64,000 nt of DNA. Origin: Phycicoccus sp. M110.8 (GTDB lineage Bacteria > Actinomycetota > Actinomycetes > Actinomycetales > Dermatophilaceae). Positions 17,599-25,684 of this stretch are shown here, one piece after another. The notes under the pieces are model-generated. The model saw nothing but the letters and a program-made list of their open reading frames with translations. It did not search any database and was not told the DNA's origin. The stretch covers positions 62,001 through 126,000 of the forward strand of contig NZ_JAWDIC010000003.1 in assembly GCF_032464895.1 (NCBI RefSeq), in the 5' to 3' direction. The position numbers and the translations under genes were made by a program. Positions within the stretch are counted from its first letter, which is position 1, and each line of letters begins with the position of its first letter.

Positions 17599-19677
17599 TT
17601 GAGATCACGAAATGCGTTGCTGGCTGTCGTCACTTCCATCGCCTGCCTGTTCTCCGTCGGCACTTCAGCCGCGACCGCGACGCAGCCCGCCGTGGCCGCT
17701 CCCTCAGTCACCGCCTTCACGGTCAACCAGGAGCACGCCCGTCCCGTTGTCTACGACGCCTCCAGCACCGACTCGATCACCGCCTCCAACACGTGGGGAG
17801 ACGATGTCGCCGTGAGGGCCGTCCTGTCGGACGGCTCGTCCATGTCGGTGTCGGTGATGCCTCCCATGGGCCAGCGCTTCGCCCCAGGCACCTACGCCCT
17901 GGGCAACGGCATCGACACGACCCATGCAGCTGCTGCCGTGGACGGCGTCGGCTACACGTGCTCGACAGTGCGCGGCACCCTGACCGTGATCTCTGTCGAG
18001 CGCTCGTCCACGGGCTCCCTGACCGGGCTGGCCGCCGACTTCGACCAGACCTGCGACTACCAGATCGGCCACCAATCGGGTCAGGTCCGCTGGAACAGCA
18101 CGGTGGCCTATGCGGGTTTCCGGGCCGCCGGCGCCGAGTTCGCGCCGCAACCGATCCTCGAGCGCGGCGGGGCGCGGACCCTGACCCTCACGGCCGCGGG
18201 ATCGACCTCGCTGTCAGCCCAAGCCACCCGCGTCGTCGCCCACGCTGACTCGGCGACGGGGTCGTTCGCCATCGCGTCCGATGCCTGCTCCGGGCGCACC
18301 CTTCAGCCCGGGGACAGCTGCTCGGTCTCCGTCACCATGACACCGTTGGTCTTCGGAGCGGTCGAGGCGAGCGTGGAGCTGACCACGTCCGAGGGCGTCA
18401 TGACATACCTACCGCTCTACGGCACAGGCACGGCCTCCAGCAAGGGCACCTTCCACTCCGTTCCCAGCACCCGGGTGCTCGACACCCGCTCCGGCACCGG
18501 CGGCTGGCTCGGCGCCGTGGGCGCGGGGCAGACGGTCTCGCTACGCGTGGGTGGAGTCGCGGGCACACCCACGGCGGACGTCGCCGGGGTCGTCCTCAAC
18601 CTGACGGTCACGCAGCCCACCACCACCGGCTACGTCACCGTCTACCCCGCCGACCGTCCCAGGCCGACCGTGTCCAGCCTGAACTTCCACACGGGACAGA
18701 CACGGGCCAACCTCGTCACCGTGCCCGTCTCGCCGAACGGGACCATCAAGCTCACGAACGCGCTCGGCTACGCACACCTCATCGCGGACCTGGTCGGCTA
18801 CTACAGCGCCACGAGCAACCTCGAGACGACCGTCGGCGCGGGCAGCCAGTACCAGGTGCTGTCCCCGACCCGCGTGGTCGACACCCGGGACGGACAGCCC
18901 CTCCAGCCGGGGCAGGTACTGGAGGTCAAGGTCGACTTCTTCCACCCGGAGCGCAACGCTCCTGTGACTGGGGTCGCAGTGAACATCACCGCGGTGTCCC
19001 CGACCCGTCCGGGCTACCTCACCGTCTGGGACGGCGTGGGCAGAATCCCCGGCACGTCCTCGCTGAACTTCACAGCCGGCGAGAACGTGCCCAACCTCGC
19101 CGTCGTGGCCGTTGCGAAGGGCAGCGATGGAGTGCCGACGTTCGCCATTGCCAACTCCTCGGCGCCAGACACGAACGTGCTGGTCGACCTGGTGGGTCTC
19201 TACGAGGACTCCGGCGGCACTGGACTGCGGTTCAGGAGCGTCACGCCACAGCGCATCGTCGACACGCGCACTGGCCTGGCCGGCGTGCGTCCGTCCATCC
19301 CGGCAAACGCCACGCGCACGTTCGGCGCACCCGCGAGCACGGTCACCGACGACACGCGCGCCCTTGTCGGCAACCTCACCGCCGTCAAGCCGAGCTCGAG
19401 CACGTTCCTCACCGTGTGGCCCGGGACGGGCAACCGACCCGCGACCAGCTCGCTCAACGCCCCGGCCGGGGCCATCGTGGCCAACGCGCTCATGGCCCAG
19501 GTCGGCAGCGCCAACGGTTTCAGCATCTACAACAAGGCGGGTACCACGCCCACCTTGGTCGACGTGATGGGGACGATGGAGTCCTACCCGCCCCGTTCCG
19601 CCGGTGCGACGGCAGACTCCCAACAGCTCGTGACCCAGGACTGGACCCCTTGGCAGGTCACCACAGCGCGGCGATGA
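17599..19677 (+). CDS. Exported protein with three LDTR/DVAGYY-type modules
   Basis: 692 residues from a TTG start (AGGAAGAGGAAC upstream). The signal peptide runs to about ATATQPAVAAP. After a unique N-terminal region there is an Ig-like choice-of-anchor type stretch (CSGRTLQPGDSCSVSVTMTP), then three diverged copies of the ~120-residue module seen in the preceding gene: TRVLDTRSGTGG to DLVGYYS, TRVVDTRDG to DLVGLYE, and QRIVDTRTG to DVMGTME. No anchor or enzyme motif is visible. Paired with the preceding gene it suggests two cell-surface or secreted proteins built from one module family. Function unknown. Confidence 0.8.
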   Translation: MRSRNALLAVVTSIACLFSVGTSAATATQPAVAAPSVTAFTVNQEHARPVVYDASSTDSITASNTWGDDVAVRAVLSDGSSMSVSVMPPMGQRFAPGTYALGNGIDTTHAAAAVDGVGYTCSTVRGTLTVISVERSSTGSLTGLAADFDQTCDYQIGHQSGQVRWNSTVAYAGFRAAGAEFAPQPILERGGARTLTLTAAGSTSLSAQATRVVAHADSATGSFAIASDACSGRTLQPGDSCSVSVTMTPLVFGAVEASVELTTSEGVMTYLPLYGTGTASSKGTFHSVPSTRVLDTRSGTGGWLGAVGAGQTVSLRVGGVAGTPTADVAGVVLNLTVTQPTTTGYVTVYPADRPRPTVSSLNFHTGQTRANLVTVPVSPNGTIKLTNALGYAHLIADLVGYYSATSNLETTVGAGSQYQVLSPTRVVDTRDGQPLQPGQVLEVKVDFFHPERNAPVTGVAVNITAVSPTRPGYLTVWDGVGRIPGTSSLNFTAGENVPNLAVVAVAKGSDGVPTFAIANSSAPDTNVLVDLVGLYEDSGGTGLRFRSVTPQRIVDTRTGLAGVRPSIPANATRTFGAPASTVTDDTRALVGNLTAVKPSSSTFLTVWPGTGNRPATSSLNAPAGAIVANALMAQVGSANGFSIYNKAGTTPTLVDVMGTMESYPPRSAGATADSQQLVTQDWTPWQVTTARR

Positions 19678-19812
19678 CGGGCACAACCTGACCGCACAGC
19701 GCCGGCCGGCTCGGCACCTGGTCTCGCCACGGCATACCCGGCGTGTGCGGCGTAGGCACGCGGGGTAGGTTGGACGAGCACTGTGATCGTCCGTCTCGCA
19801 GAAGGGATTCGC

Positions 19813-20211
19813 ATGCTCTCCCGTTTCTTCCGCACCACTGAGGTCAGCGCCCACTGCGACCTGCCTTGTGGTGTCTACGACCCCGCCCAGGCCCGCATCG
19901 AGGCCGAGTCGATCAAGGCCATCATCGCCAAGGTCGCCGACAACAACGACCCCGACTTCCGCACCCGCGCGGTGGTCATCAAGGAGCAGCGCTCCGAGCT
20001 GGTCAAGCACCACCTGTGGGTGCTGTGGACCGACTACTTCAAGGCACCGCACTTCGAGAAGTACCCGCAGCTGCACACCCTCTTCAACGAGGCCACGAAG
20101 CTCGCGGGCGCGTCCGGCACCAAGGGCGAGTTCGACGCCGGCAAGGCCGACGAGCTGCTCGCCAAGATCGACGAGATCGACAAGATCTTCAAGGAGACCA
20201 AGGCCGCCTGA
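19813..20211 (+). CDS. sodN: Nickel superoxide dismutase precursor
   Basis: 132 residues. A 14-residue leader (MLSRFFRTTEVSA) precedes the nickel hook HCDLPCGVYD; cleavage before His by SodX exposes the N-terminal His and the two Cys that bind nickel. The mature four-helix protein removes superoxide as a hexamer. The start is ATG 19813 with AGAAGGG upstream; a GTG 30 nt earlier lacks support. It is followed by a strong terminator and so is transcribed alone. No Nur-like TTGC-N-GCAA operator was found upstream, though TAGGTT near 19766 could be a -10 element. Confidence 0.96.
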   Translation: MLSRFFRTTEVSAHCDLPCGVYDPAQARIEAESIKAIIAKVADNNDPDFRTRAVVIKEQRSELVKHHLWVLWTDYFKAPHFEKYPQLHTLFNEATKLAGASGTKGEFDAGKADELLAKIDEIDKIFKETKAA

Positions 20212-20230
20212 GGCGTCCCACCTCCCGACC

Positions 20231-20265
20231 CGAGGGCCGGTCCGCATCGAGCGGACCGGCCCTCG
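20231..20265 (+). terminator. Rho-independent-like terminator of sodN
   Basis: A perfect 15-bp stem (CGAGGGCCGGTCCGC and its complement) with a 5-nt loop, starting 19 nt after the sodN stop and followed by a weak T-rich GTCGTCT. Confidence 0.88.
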
Positions 20266-20425
20266 GTCGTCTACCGGCACCCCTGCTCGGCGTCCGCTCG
20301 GCGCAGGCGGAGAGCCGCTGGTCAGATGGTGTGCGCGGCATCCCACCACTGGGGTCCGGCGAGGAATACGGTGCGGGGCGGACTGCGAACGCAATCCGCC
20401 CTTTTCGCATGTGGAGGTACGAAAG

Positions 20426-20719
20426 GTGAGCACCGACGACGCTGTCGACCACGACACCGTTCCACCCGCCAACAAGGGGATGCTGGCTGCGGCCGCGGTC
20501 CTGCTGGCGATCCCGATCATCGCCCTGTTGTGGGTGAGCAGCTACGCCAAGGTCGAGCCCAAGCTGGGCGGGTTCCCCTTCTTCATCTGGTACCAGTTCC
20601 TGTGGGTCTTCCTGTGCTCGGGGATGACGTACACGGCATACCGGCTGGTCCTCAAGGCGAGGCCGCACCGTCCCATGACGCACGCGACCACCCGTGACGA
20701 CGAGGAGGGCGACCGATGA
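20426..20719 (+). CDS. DUF3311 small membrane protein, symporter accessory subunit
   Basis: 97 residues with two membrane segments (GMLAAAAVLLAIPIIALLW and FFIWYQFLWVFLCSGMTYTA) and charged ends, matching the DUF3311 family that sits directly before SSS-family solute symporters. GTG start with GGAGG 8 nt upstream. Its stop overlaps the symporter ATG (ATGA), so production is coupled. It is probably a subunit needed for stability or activity of the transporter, by analogy with small subunits of acetate- and monocarboxylate-type SSS systems. Confidence 0.85.
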   Translation: MSTDDAVDHDTVPPANKGMLAAAAVLLAIPIIALLWVSSYAKVEPKLGGFPFFIWYQFLWVFLCSGMTYTAYRLVLKARPHRPMTHATTRDDEEGDR

Positions 20720-22389
20720 GCGCGATGGTCCCCGCCGCCGCCAACACCGGCGTCAACACCACGGCCCTCGTGGTGCTCATCCTGCTGTTCCTGCTCGTCA
20801 CCGGCATGGGCTTCTGGGCCACCCGCTGGCGCAAGGCCGACAGCATGGAGTCCCTCGACGAGTGGGGCCTCGGTGGTCGCCGGTTCGGCACCTGGGTGAC
20901 CTGGTTCCTCCTCGGTGGCGACCTCTACACGGCATACACCTTCGTGGCGGTGCCGGCGGCGATGTTCGCCCTCGGTGCGGTCAGCGGCTTCTTCGCCGTC
21001 CCGTACACGATCGTGCTCTACCCGATCATCTTCATCTTCATGTCGCGCCTGTGGTCGGTGAGCCACCGGCACGGGTACGTCACGCCGGCCGACTTCGTGA
21101 AGGGCCGCTACGGCTCCCGCGGGCTGGCGCTGGCGATCTCGCTGACGGGCATCCTGGCGACAATGCCGTACATCGCGCTGCAGCTCGTCGGCATCCAGGC
21201 CGTGCTCGAGGTCGCCGGCCTCGGTGGCAGCAACGCCCTCGCCAAGGACCTGCCGCTGTTCATCGCGTTCGCGCTGCTCGCGGCCTACACCTACTCCAGC
21301 GGCCTCCGCGCCCCGGCGGTCATCGCGTTCGTCAAGGACGCGCTGATCTACCTGGTCATCATCGTCGCGGTCATCTACCTGCCGTCGAAGGTCGGCGGCT
21401 GGGACGCCGTGTTCGGTGCGGCCGAGGCCAAAATGGCCAAGCCCAACCCGGTGACGAACAAGCCCACGGGTGCGTTCATCCCCAGCAGCCAGCAGTACTG
21501 GGCCTACGCCTCGCTGGCACTCGGGTCGGCAATGGCGCTGTTCATGTACCCGCACTCGATCACGGCGACGCTGTCGAGCCAGAACCGCAACACCATCCGC
21601 CGCAACGCCTCGATCCTGCCGGCCTACAGCTTCGTGCTCGGTCTGCTGGCGCTGCTGGGCTGGGTCGCGATCAAGGCCGGCACCAAGCCGATCGGCCTCG
21701 ACGGCAAGCCCAACGCGCAGCTGGTCATCCCCCAGCTGTTCGAGGACATGTTCCCGAGCTGGTTCGCCGGCGTCGCCTTCGCCGCCGTCGCCATCGGTGC
21801 GCTCGTGCCGGCGGCGATCATGTCGATCGCGGCCGCGAACACCTTCACCCGCAACATCTACCGCGACTGGCTGAAGCCCAACGCGACGCACGCCCAGGAG
21901 GCCAAGGTCTCCAAGCTCGTCTCGCTGCTGGTCAAGGCGTTCGCGCTGGTGTTCGTGCTCACCCTCGACAAGCAGAACGCCATCAACTTCCAGCTCCTCG
22001 GTGGCATCTGGATCCTGCAGACGTTCCCCGCGATCGTCTTCGGGCTCTACACCCGCTGGTTCCACCGCTGGGCCCTGCTCGTCGGCTGGGCCGTCGGCAT
22101 GGTCTACGGCACCATCACCGCCTACAACGTGGTCAACCCCGCCACCAAGGCCCACTTCGGCGGCTCGCTGGCCATGATCCCCAGCATCGGCAAGATGGGC
22201 TACATCGCGATGACCGCGTTCGCGTTCAACCTGATCGTCGCCGCGGTCCTGACCCTGGTGCTCAACGCGCTCAAGGTCGACAGGGGCCACGACGAGACGA
22301 TCAAGGGTGACTACTTCGCCGACGCCGGCGACCCCCGCGTCGAGAAGCACCTCGAGACCGACGTCCACCTCACCACCGGGTCGCCGTGA
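20716..22389 (+). CDS. SSS-family sodium:solute symporter (monocarboxylate-type)
   Basis: 557 residues with about 13 membrane segments. The N-terminal MESLDEWGLGGRRFGTWVTW stretch and the conserved core FVKGRYGSRGLALAI and GALVPAAIMSIAAANTFTRN are typical of the MctP-like SSS branch, which takes up lactate, pyruvate or similar acids with sodium or protons. The DUF3311 partner directly upstream supports that branch. The gene ends in a strong terminator. Substrate is inferred only from family and partner. Confidence 0.88.
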   Translation: MSAMVPAAANTGVNTTALVVLILLFLLVTGMGFWATRWRKADSMESLDEWGLGGRRFGTWVTWFLLGGDLYTAYTFVAVPAAMFALGAVSGFFAVPYTIVLYPIIFIFMSRLWSVSHRHGYVTPADFVKGRYGSRGLALAISLTGILATMPYIALQLVGIQAVLEVAGLGGSNALAKDLPLFIAFALLAAYTYSSGLRAPAVIAFVKDALIYLVIIVAVIYLPSKVGGWDAVFGAAEAKMAKPNPVTNKPTGAFIPSSQQYWAYASLALGSAMALFMYPHSITATLSSQNRNTIRRNASILPAYSFVLGLLALLGWVAIKAGTKPIGLDGKPNAQLVIPQLFEDMFPSWFAGVAFAAVAIGALVPAAIMSIAAANTFTRNIYRDWLKPNATHAQEAKVSKLVSLLVKAFALVFVLTLDKQNAINFQLLGGIWILQTFPAIVFGLYTRWFHRWALLVGWAVGMVYGTITAYNVVNPATKAHFGGSLAMIPSIGKMGYIAMTAFAFNLIVAAVLTLVLNALKVDRGHDETIKGDYFADAGDPRVEKHLETDVHLTTGSP

Positions 22390-22407
22390 CCCGGCCGGTG
22401 GGCTGAC

Positions 22408-22444
22408 AAGGGGTGGTGCCGGACGCGGTCCGGCACCACCCCTT
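22408..22444 (+). terminator. Terminator of the DUF3311-symporter operon
   Basis: A perfect 16-bp stem (AAGGGGTGGTGCCGGA and its complement) around a 5-nt loop, 18 nt after the symporter stop. It faces the leftward HD genes and may act in both directions. Confidence 0.9.
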
Positions 22445-22494
22445 CGTCGTGTGCCCGGTCCAGAGCCCGCGTATGCCGTGGAGCCCGCTCGGCG

Positions 22495-22576
22495 CTCAGG
22501 CGCCGGTCGCGCCTCCAGGCGCCAATGGCGTGCTAGGCGCCAGGGCGTGCTCAGCCGCTAGTGGCGCTCAGGCGCC
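22495..22576. repeat. Short AGGCGCC repeat array between convergent genes
   Basis: Four AGGCGCC units preceded by pyrimidine-rich CTC/TCC/GCT, at 22495, 22514, 22532 and 22567 (spacings 19, 18 and 35 nt). The last runs into the 3' end of the HD gene. It could be a protein-binding array or a relic; nothing more can be said. Confidence 0.4.
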
Positions 22577-23863
22577 GGCGCGCTGCCGGCGGCGGGTGAG
22601 CACCCGCGAGAGGGAGTCGACCACCCGCGGGTCGTACTCGTAGCCGAGGCCGAGGTGGATGCGCTCCATCGCGTGCTCGTCCTGCGCCTCGTCCCGGCCG
22701 GCGAGGTCGACGTAGGCGTTGGCCACCTTGATGATCCGGCTCGACAGTGGGAGGTCCTGTCCGAACTCGCGGACCTGGCGGTAGGGCGTGGTCTGGGCCT
22801 GCAGGATGGTGGCCACCTGGTCCAGCACGCCAGTGGACCGGACGATCTCGGCCCCGTCCTGGGCGATCCGCTGCTGGTCGACGGGCGCCGCCATCACCGT
22901 CGCTCCGCGCGGGATGGGCTCACGCAGGGCTACCTGGCCGAGGTCGTGCAGCAGGGCGGCGTACTCGAGGTCGGTGAGCTCGCGGTGGCTCATGCCGAGG
23001 TCGCGCCCGACGGCGACCGCGAGGTCCGAGACGTGCTGGCCGTGGCCGGTGCCTGTGTAGCCGGCGAGGTCGGTGAGCGAGGACAGGGCGCCGATCGTCT
23101 GCCGGTAGGTGGTGCGGATGGAGGCGTACCGCTGCACGGCGAAGTACGTCAGCACCAGCGGGAAGAGGAAGAGCGGGACCGAGGCGACGCCGATGGCGAC
23201 CTCCGCCAGCGCGATGAGCGCCCCCGAGGTGACCAGGGCCGTGGCCAGCGCCCCCACCGACCGGTACTCGTCCAGCACCGCCGGCAGCAGCGGGGACTCC
23301 TGCACGTCGGCCCGGATGCAGGCCTCGAGGGTGAGGTCGACGACCATGGCGACACCACCCACGAGCAGCATGACGACCGCGACCAGCCACCGTCGGTGGT
23401 TCCACTCCGACTCCCAGTCCAGCAGGGTCCGGCCGGCGAAGTGGACCTGGCGGAACAGCACCGGCGCGACGGCTGCGCCGATCAGCCGGGCCGCCGTGTC
23501 GCCCCACTGCGGCACCGAACCGGTGACCCTGCGCAGCAGCTGCCCTACGAGCATGCCAGCGCTGATGACCGCGATCACCACGTCGGCGCCGATCGGCGCC
23601 CTGCCGTCGGCGGCGATGGTCGAGAAGGCCAGACCCAGGGCGGCAGCCGTCGACATCGGGGCCGTCTCGCGACCGGTCAGGATCGTCAGCCGCGCGGTCT
23701 CGCCCAGCGCGATTGCCACGAGGAACAGGACCAGCCGGCCCCACTCGTCGCTGACGAGGGACCCGAGTGAGGGAGCGGCCGACCACCACGCCGAGAGGAC
23801 GACGACAACGGCGAGGACGGCGATGGGGGCACCGAGCCGGACGGTGCGCCAGCTCGCGTTCAC
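22568..23863 (-). CDS. Membrane protein with degenerate HD-GYP-like domain
   Basis: 431 residues. The N-terminal ~250 residues form about eight membrane segments of a MASE-like sensor. The C-terminal part has HD landmarks GHGQHVSDLAVAVG and LEYAALLHDLGQVAL. The second half of an HD-GYP active site is missing: where HHExxDGxGYP should be, the sequence reads LQAQTTPYRQV. It keeps the HD pair but probably not c-di-GMP hydrolysis. The GTG start overlaps the stop of the intact HD-GYP gene (GTGA), so it may be a partner or regulator of that enzyme. Confidence 0.82.
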   Translation of the reverse strand: MNASWRTVRLGAPIAVLAVVVVLSAWWSAAPSLGSLVSDEWGRLVLFLVAIALGETARLTILTGRETAPMSTAAALGLAFSTIAADGRAPIGADVVIAVISAGMLVGQLLRRVTGSVPQWGDTAARLIGAAVAPVLFRQVHFAGRTLLDWESEWNHRRWLVAVVMLLVGGVAMVVDLTLEACIRADVQESPLLPAVLDEYRSVGALATALVTSGALIALAEVAIGVASVPLFLFPLVLTYFAVQRYASIRTTYRQTIGALSSLTDLAGYTGTGHGQHVSDLAVAVGRDLGMSHRELTDLEYAALLHDLGQVALREPIPRGATVMAAPVDQQRIAQDGAEIVRSTGVLDQVATILQAQTTPYRQVREFGQDLPLSSRIIKVANAYVDLAGRDEAQDEHAMERIHLGLGYEYDPRVVDSLSRVLTRRRQRAGA

Positions 23864-25305
23864 GAGGTGACCTGGGCGGGTCGGGAGCTGTCGGGGACGC
23901 CGTGGATGTGCTCACGGAGGTCCTGCCGCAGTGCGAGCCGGTCCGACACCTCGGGGTCGTCGTGGTCGAGCGCCAGCGAGGTGGCGACGGAGGCGTCCGG
24001 TCGCGGGGTCGGCTGCCACGGGTGCCGGACGAGCACCTTGCCGAGGGCTTCGACGACGACGGGGTCGAGGTGCGTTCCGGCGCGGCCGCGCATGACCTGC
24101 AGGGCGTCCTCGACGGCAAGGGCCGGACGGTAAGACCGCTCGGTCGTCAGGGCGTCGAAGACGTCGGCGACGGCGACGATGCGGGCCACCAGCGGGATGT
24201 CCTCGCCGGCGAGGCCGGCCGGGTAACCCAGGCCGTCGTAGCGCTCGTGGTGGTGGGCGATGCCGTCGAGCGAGCCGGACAGGAACTCGATGCCGCGGAC
24301 GAGCTCGACGCCGGCGCCGGCGTGCTCGGCGATGACGACGAAGTCCTCGTCATCGAGGGGTTTCCTCGCGCGCAGGTACCTGGCGGGGACACCCACCTTG
24401 CCGATGTCGTGCAGCATGCCGGCGGTGCGGACATCCTGGATCTCCTTGTGCCCCAAGCCCAGCGCCTCGGCGAGCCACTCGCTCAGCTGGGCCACCTTCT
24501 GGCTGTGGCCGGCGTTGGTCGGGTCCTTCTTCTCCTCGGCCGTGACGAGGGCGCGCAGCGTGCGGTCGTGGGCCCGCAGCTCCTCGCCGTACTGGCCGAA
24601 GGCCCACTGCGCGACGGCGAGCGGGGCCAGGACGAGGATGGCGCTGAACCAGCCGACGCCGGCGGGGATCCACAGGACGACGAAGAGGAAGCCGATCACG
24701 CCGTAGCCGATGTAGGCCAGGCCGGAGGTGCTGAGCAGCTTGAGGATCTGGGTCCGCACGCGGGTGCCGGAGGCCACCCGCAGGACGCCTGCGATGAGGA
24801 TCGCGTTGAGCAGGCACTGGGTGACGTCGGCGACGATCAGTGGGATGCCCACCGAGGTCAGGATGGTGACCGCTGACTCCGAGCCCCCGAACGCCTGGAT
24901 CCCGCCCACCTGGGCGTAGACCAGGCCACCGAGTGACCCCATCGCCGAGAACAGCGAGATGTTGAAGACGCGGACGATGAACTGCTGCTTGTCGAACTGA
25001 AGGACGGTGCCGACCGCTCCGACGATGGCAGCCCCTACGGGGCCCACGATCACCGCCGCGGCGAGCAGGACGATGCTGATGAACGAGAGCTGGACTCGGG
25101 ACCCGACATCGGTCTCCCGGAGCACCCAGCTGGTGATGCCGAGACTTGCCAGCACCGCTACCGCCAGCCAGTCGCGGGGAGGCCCGTCGAGCACGTACCC
25201 GACGAGGGCCAGGACCAGCGCGAGGGCGCCGACTCCTGCGACGAAGCTGACCGTGGCTCCGCTGCCCAGCCGTGACCTGGCTGGTTGGGCGGGCTCGGTG
25301 GTCAC
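23860..25305 (-). CDS. Membrane-bound HD-GYP domain phosphodiesterase
   Basis: 481 residues: seven or eight membrane segments to about residue 225, then a complete HD-GYP domain with GHSQKVAQLS, GMLHDIGKVGVP, EHAGAG and HHHERYDGLGYP. This matches active enzymes that degrade cyclic di-GMP, with the metal-binding His and Asp residues all present. The GTG start at 25305 is the only good one, since the nearby ATG reads into a stop. It follows the 53-codon small ORF by 41 nt and may share its leader. Its output would lower c-di-GMP in response to a membrane signal. Confidence 0.9.
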   Translation of the reverse strand: MTTEPAQPARSRLGSGATVSFVAGVGALALVLALVGYVLDGPPRDWLAVAVLASLGITSWVLRETDVGSRVQLSFISIVLLAAAVIVGPVGAAIVGAVGTVLQFDKQQFIVRVFNISLFSAMGSLGGLVYAQVGGIQAFGGSESAVTILTSVGIPLIVADVTQCLLNAILIAGVLRVASGTRVRTQILKLLSTSGLAYIGYGVIGFLFVVLWIPAGVGWFSAILVLAPLAVAQWAFGQYGEELRAHDRTLRALVTAEEKKDPTNAGHSQKVAQLSEWLAEALGLGHKEIQDVRTAGMLHDIGKVGVPARYLRARKPLDDEDFVVIAEHAGAGVELVRGIEFLSGSLDGIAHHHERYDGLGYPAGLAGEDIPLVARIVAVADVFDALTTERSYRPALAVEDALQVMRGRAGTHLDPVVVEALGKVLVRHPWQPTPRPDASVATSLALDHDDPEVSDRLALRQDLREHIHGVPDSSRPAQVTS

Positions 25306-25340
25306 GACATCAATCTACGACGCGGCCCGGTCGGGCCGCA

Positions 25341-25361
25341 GCAGACTCAGATCGAGTCTGC
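25341..25361 (-). other. Stem-loop spanning the stop codon of the small ORF
   Basis: An 8-bp perfect stem (GCAGACTC/GAGTCTGC) with a 5-nt loop, right at the end of the 53-residue ORF and just before the HD-GYP start. It could be an attenuator or an mRNA processing site. Confidence 0.45.
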
Positions 25362-25508
25362 GCCGCCCCAGCCCCAGCCACGTGCAGCGGCGTCCACGCC
25401 ACCCCAGCCCCAACCGCGCGAGTACTGCGTCGGGCCGTCGGCCGGCGCCCAGACGATCGACTCCTCGTTGGTGAGGATGGACTCGAAGAGGGTGGTGATA
25501 GCCTTCAT
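25347..25508 (-). CDS. Trp/Gly-rich 53-residue small protein, unknown
   Basis: Starts MKAITTLFESILTNEES and ends with two copies of RGWGWGG-D (RGWGWGGVDAA, then RGWGWGGADSI). GGAG lies 9 nt before the ATG. Nearly all third positions are G or C, as in true genes here, and the reading frame is open from a good start to a stop 41 nt before the HD-GYP gene. I do not recognise the family. The tail resembles the repeated aromatic/Gly cores of some ribosomal peptides, but no modifying enzyme is nearby. It could instead be a leader peptide or a small partner of the HD proteins. Confidence 0.6.
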   Translation of the reverse strand: MKAITTLFESILTNEESIVWAPADGPTQYSRGWGWGGVDAAARGWGWGGADSI

Positions 25509-25684
25509 GGCTGCTGCTCCTTCTGCCCGAGTACGGACTCATCCGTTTGGTTGGTTCGGGCCGGTACTTGTCGCCAACCGTCAGGGGTTCGCTTGGCCGA
25601 CGGGACTATGATGCCCGCCAACCGGTGGGTTTTGCCTGCCGTAGACCCCTTCTTTGCCAAGTCTTGAATCTCGGACTCCGCCAT
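25505..25684 (-). CDS. Possible 59-residue ORF upstream of the small protein (doubtful)
   Basis: An ATG at 25684 opens a frame (MAESEIQDLAKKGSTAG start, ending GQKEQQP) whose TGA overlaps the ATG of the 53-residue ORF in ATGA fashion, like translational coupling. Against it, there is no ribosome binding site and the third codon positions are only about half G/C, unlike every accepted gene around it. The same bases fold as a structured leader. I consider it less likely than a non-coding leader. Confidence 0.25.
   Translation of the reverse strand: MAESEIQDLAKKGSTAGKTHRLAGIIVPSAKRTPDGWRQVPARTNQTDESVLGQKEQQP
25549..25650 (-). ncRNA. Putative structured leader RNA before the small ORF and HD-GYP genes
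   Basis: In the leftward transcript a long-range stem AGGGGT/ACCCCT (25645-25650 with 25583-25588) encloses a hairpin made of TTGG-CGGG and CCCG-TCGG-CCAA (25593-25621). A third stem GGTTGG/CCAACC (25574-25579 with 25549-25554) stands 40 nt before the small ORF. Base composition is lower in GC than the neighbours. The layout suggests a riboswitch-like leader, but it does not match the c-di-GMP-I consensus (no GAAA tetraloop receptor, no GACGCAAAGC). By-eye folding only. Confidence 0.35.

Noticed and set aside
19678-19812. Nur operator upstream of sodN
   Set aside because: No TTGC-N-GCAA-type inverted repeat was found; nickel control may act elsewhere or not at all.
20340-20425. SigR promoter upstream of the DUF3311 gene (GGAAT at about 20352)
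   Set aside because: No GTT follows at 18 nt spacing.
25530-25560. Hammerhead-like GGATGAGTCCGT in the same leader
   Set aside because: The required GAAA core and flanking stems are not present.
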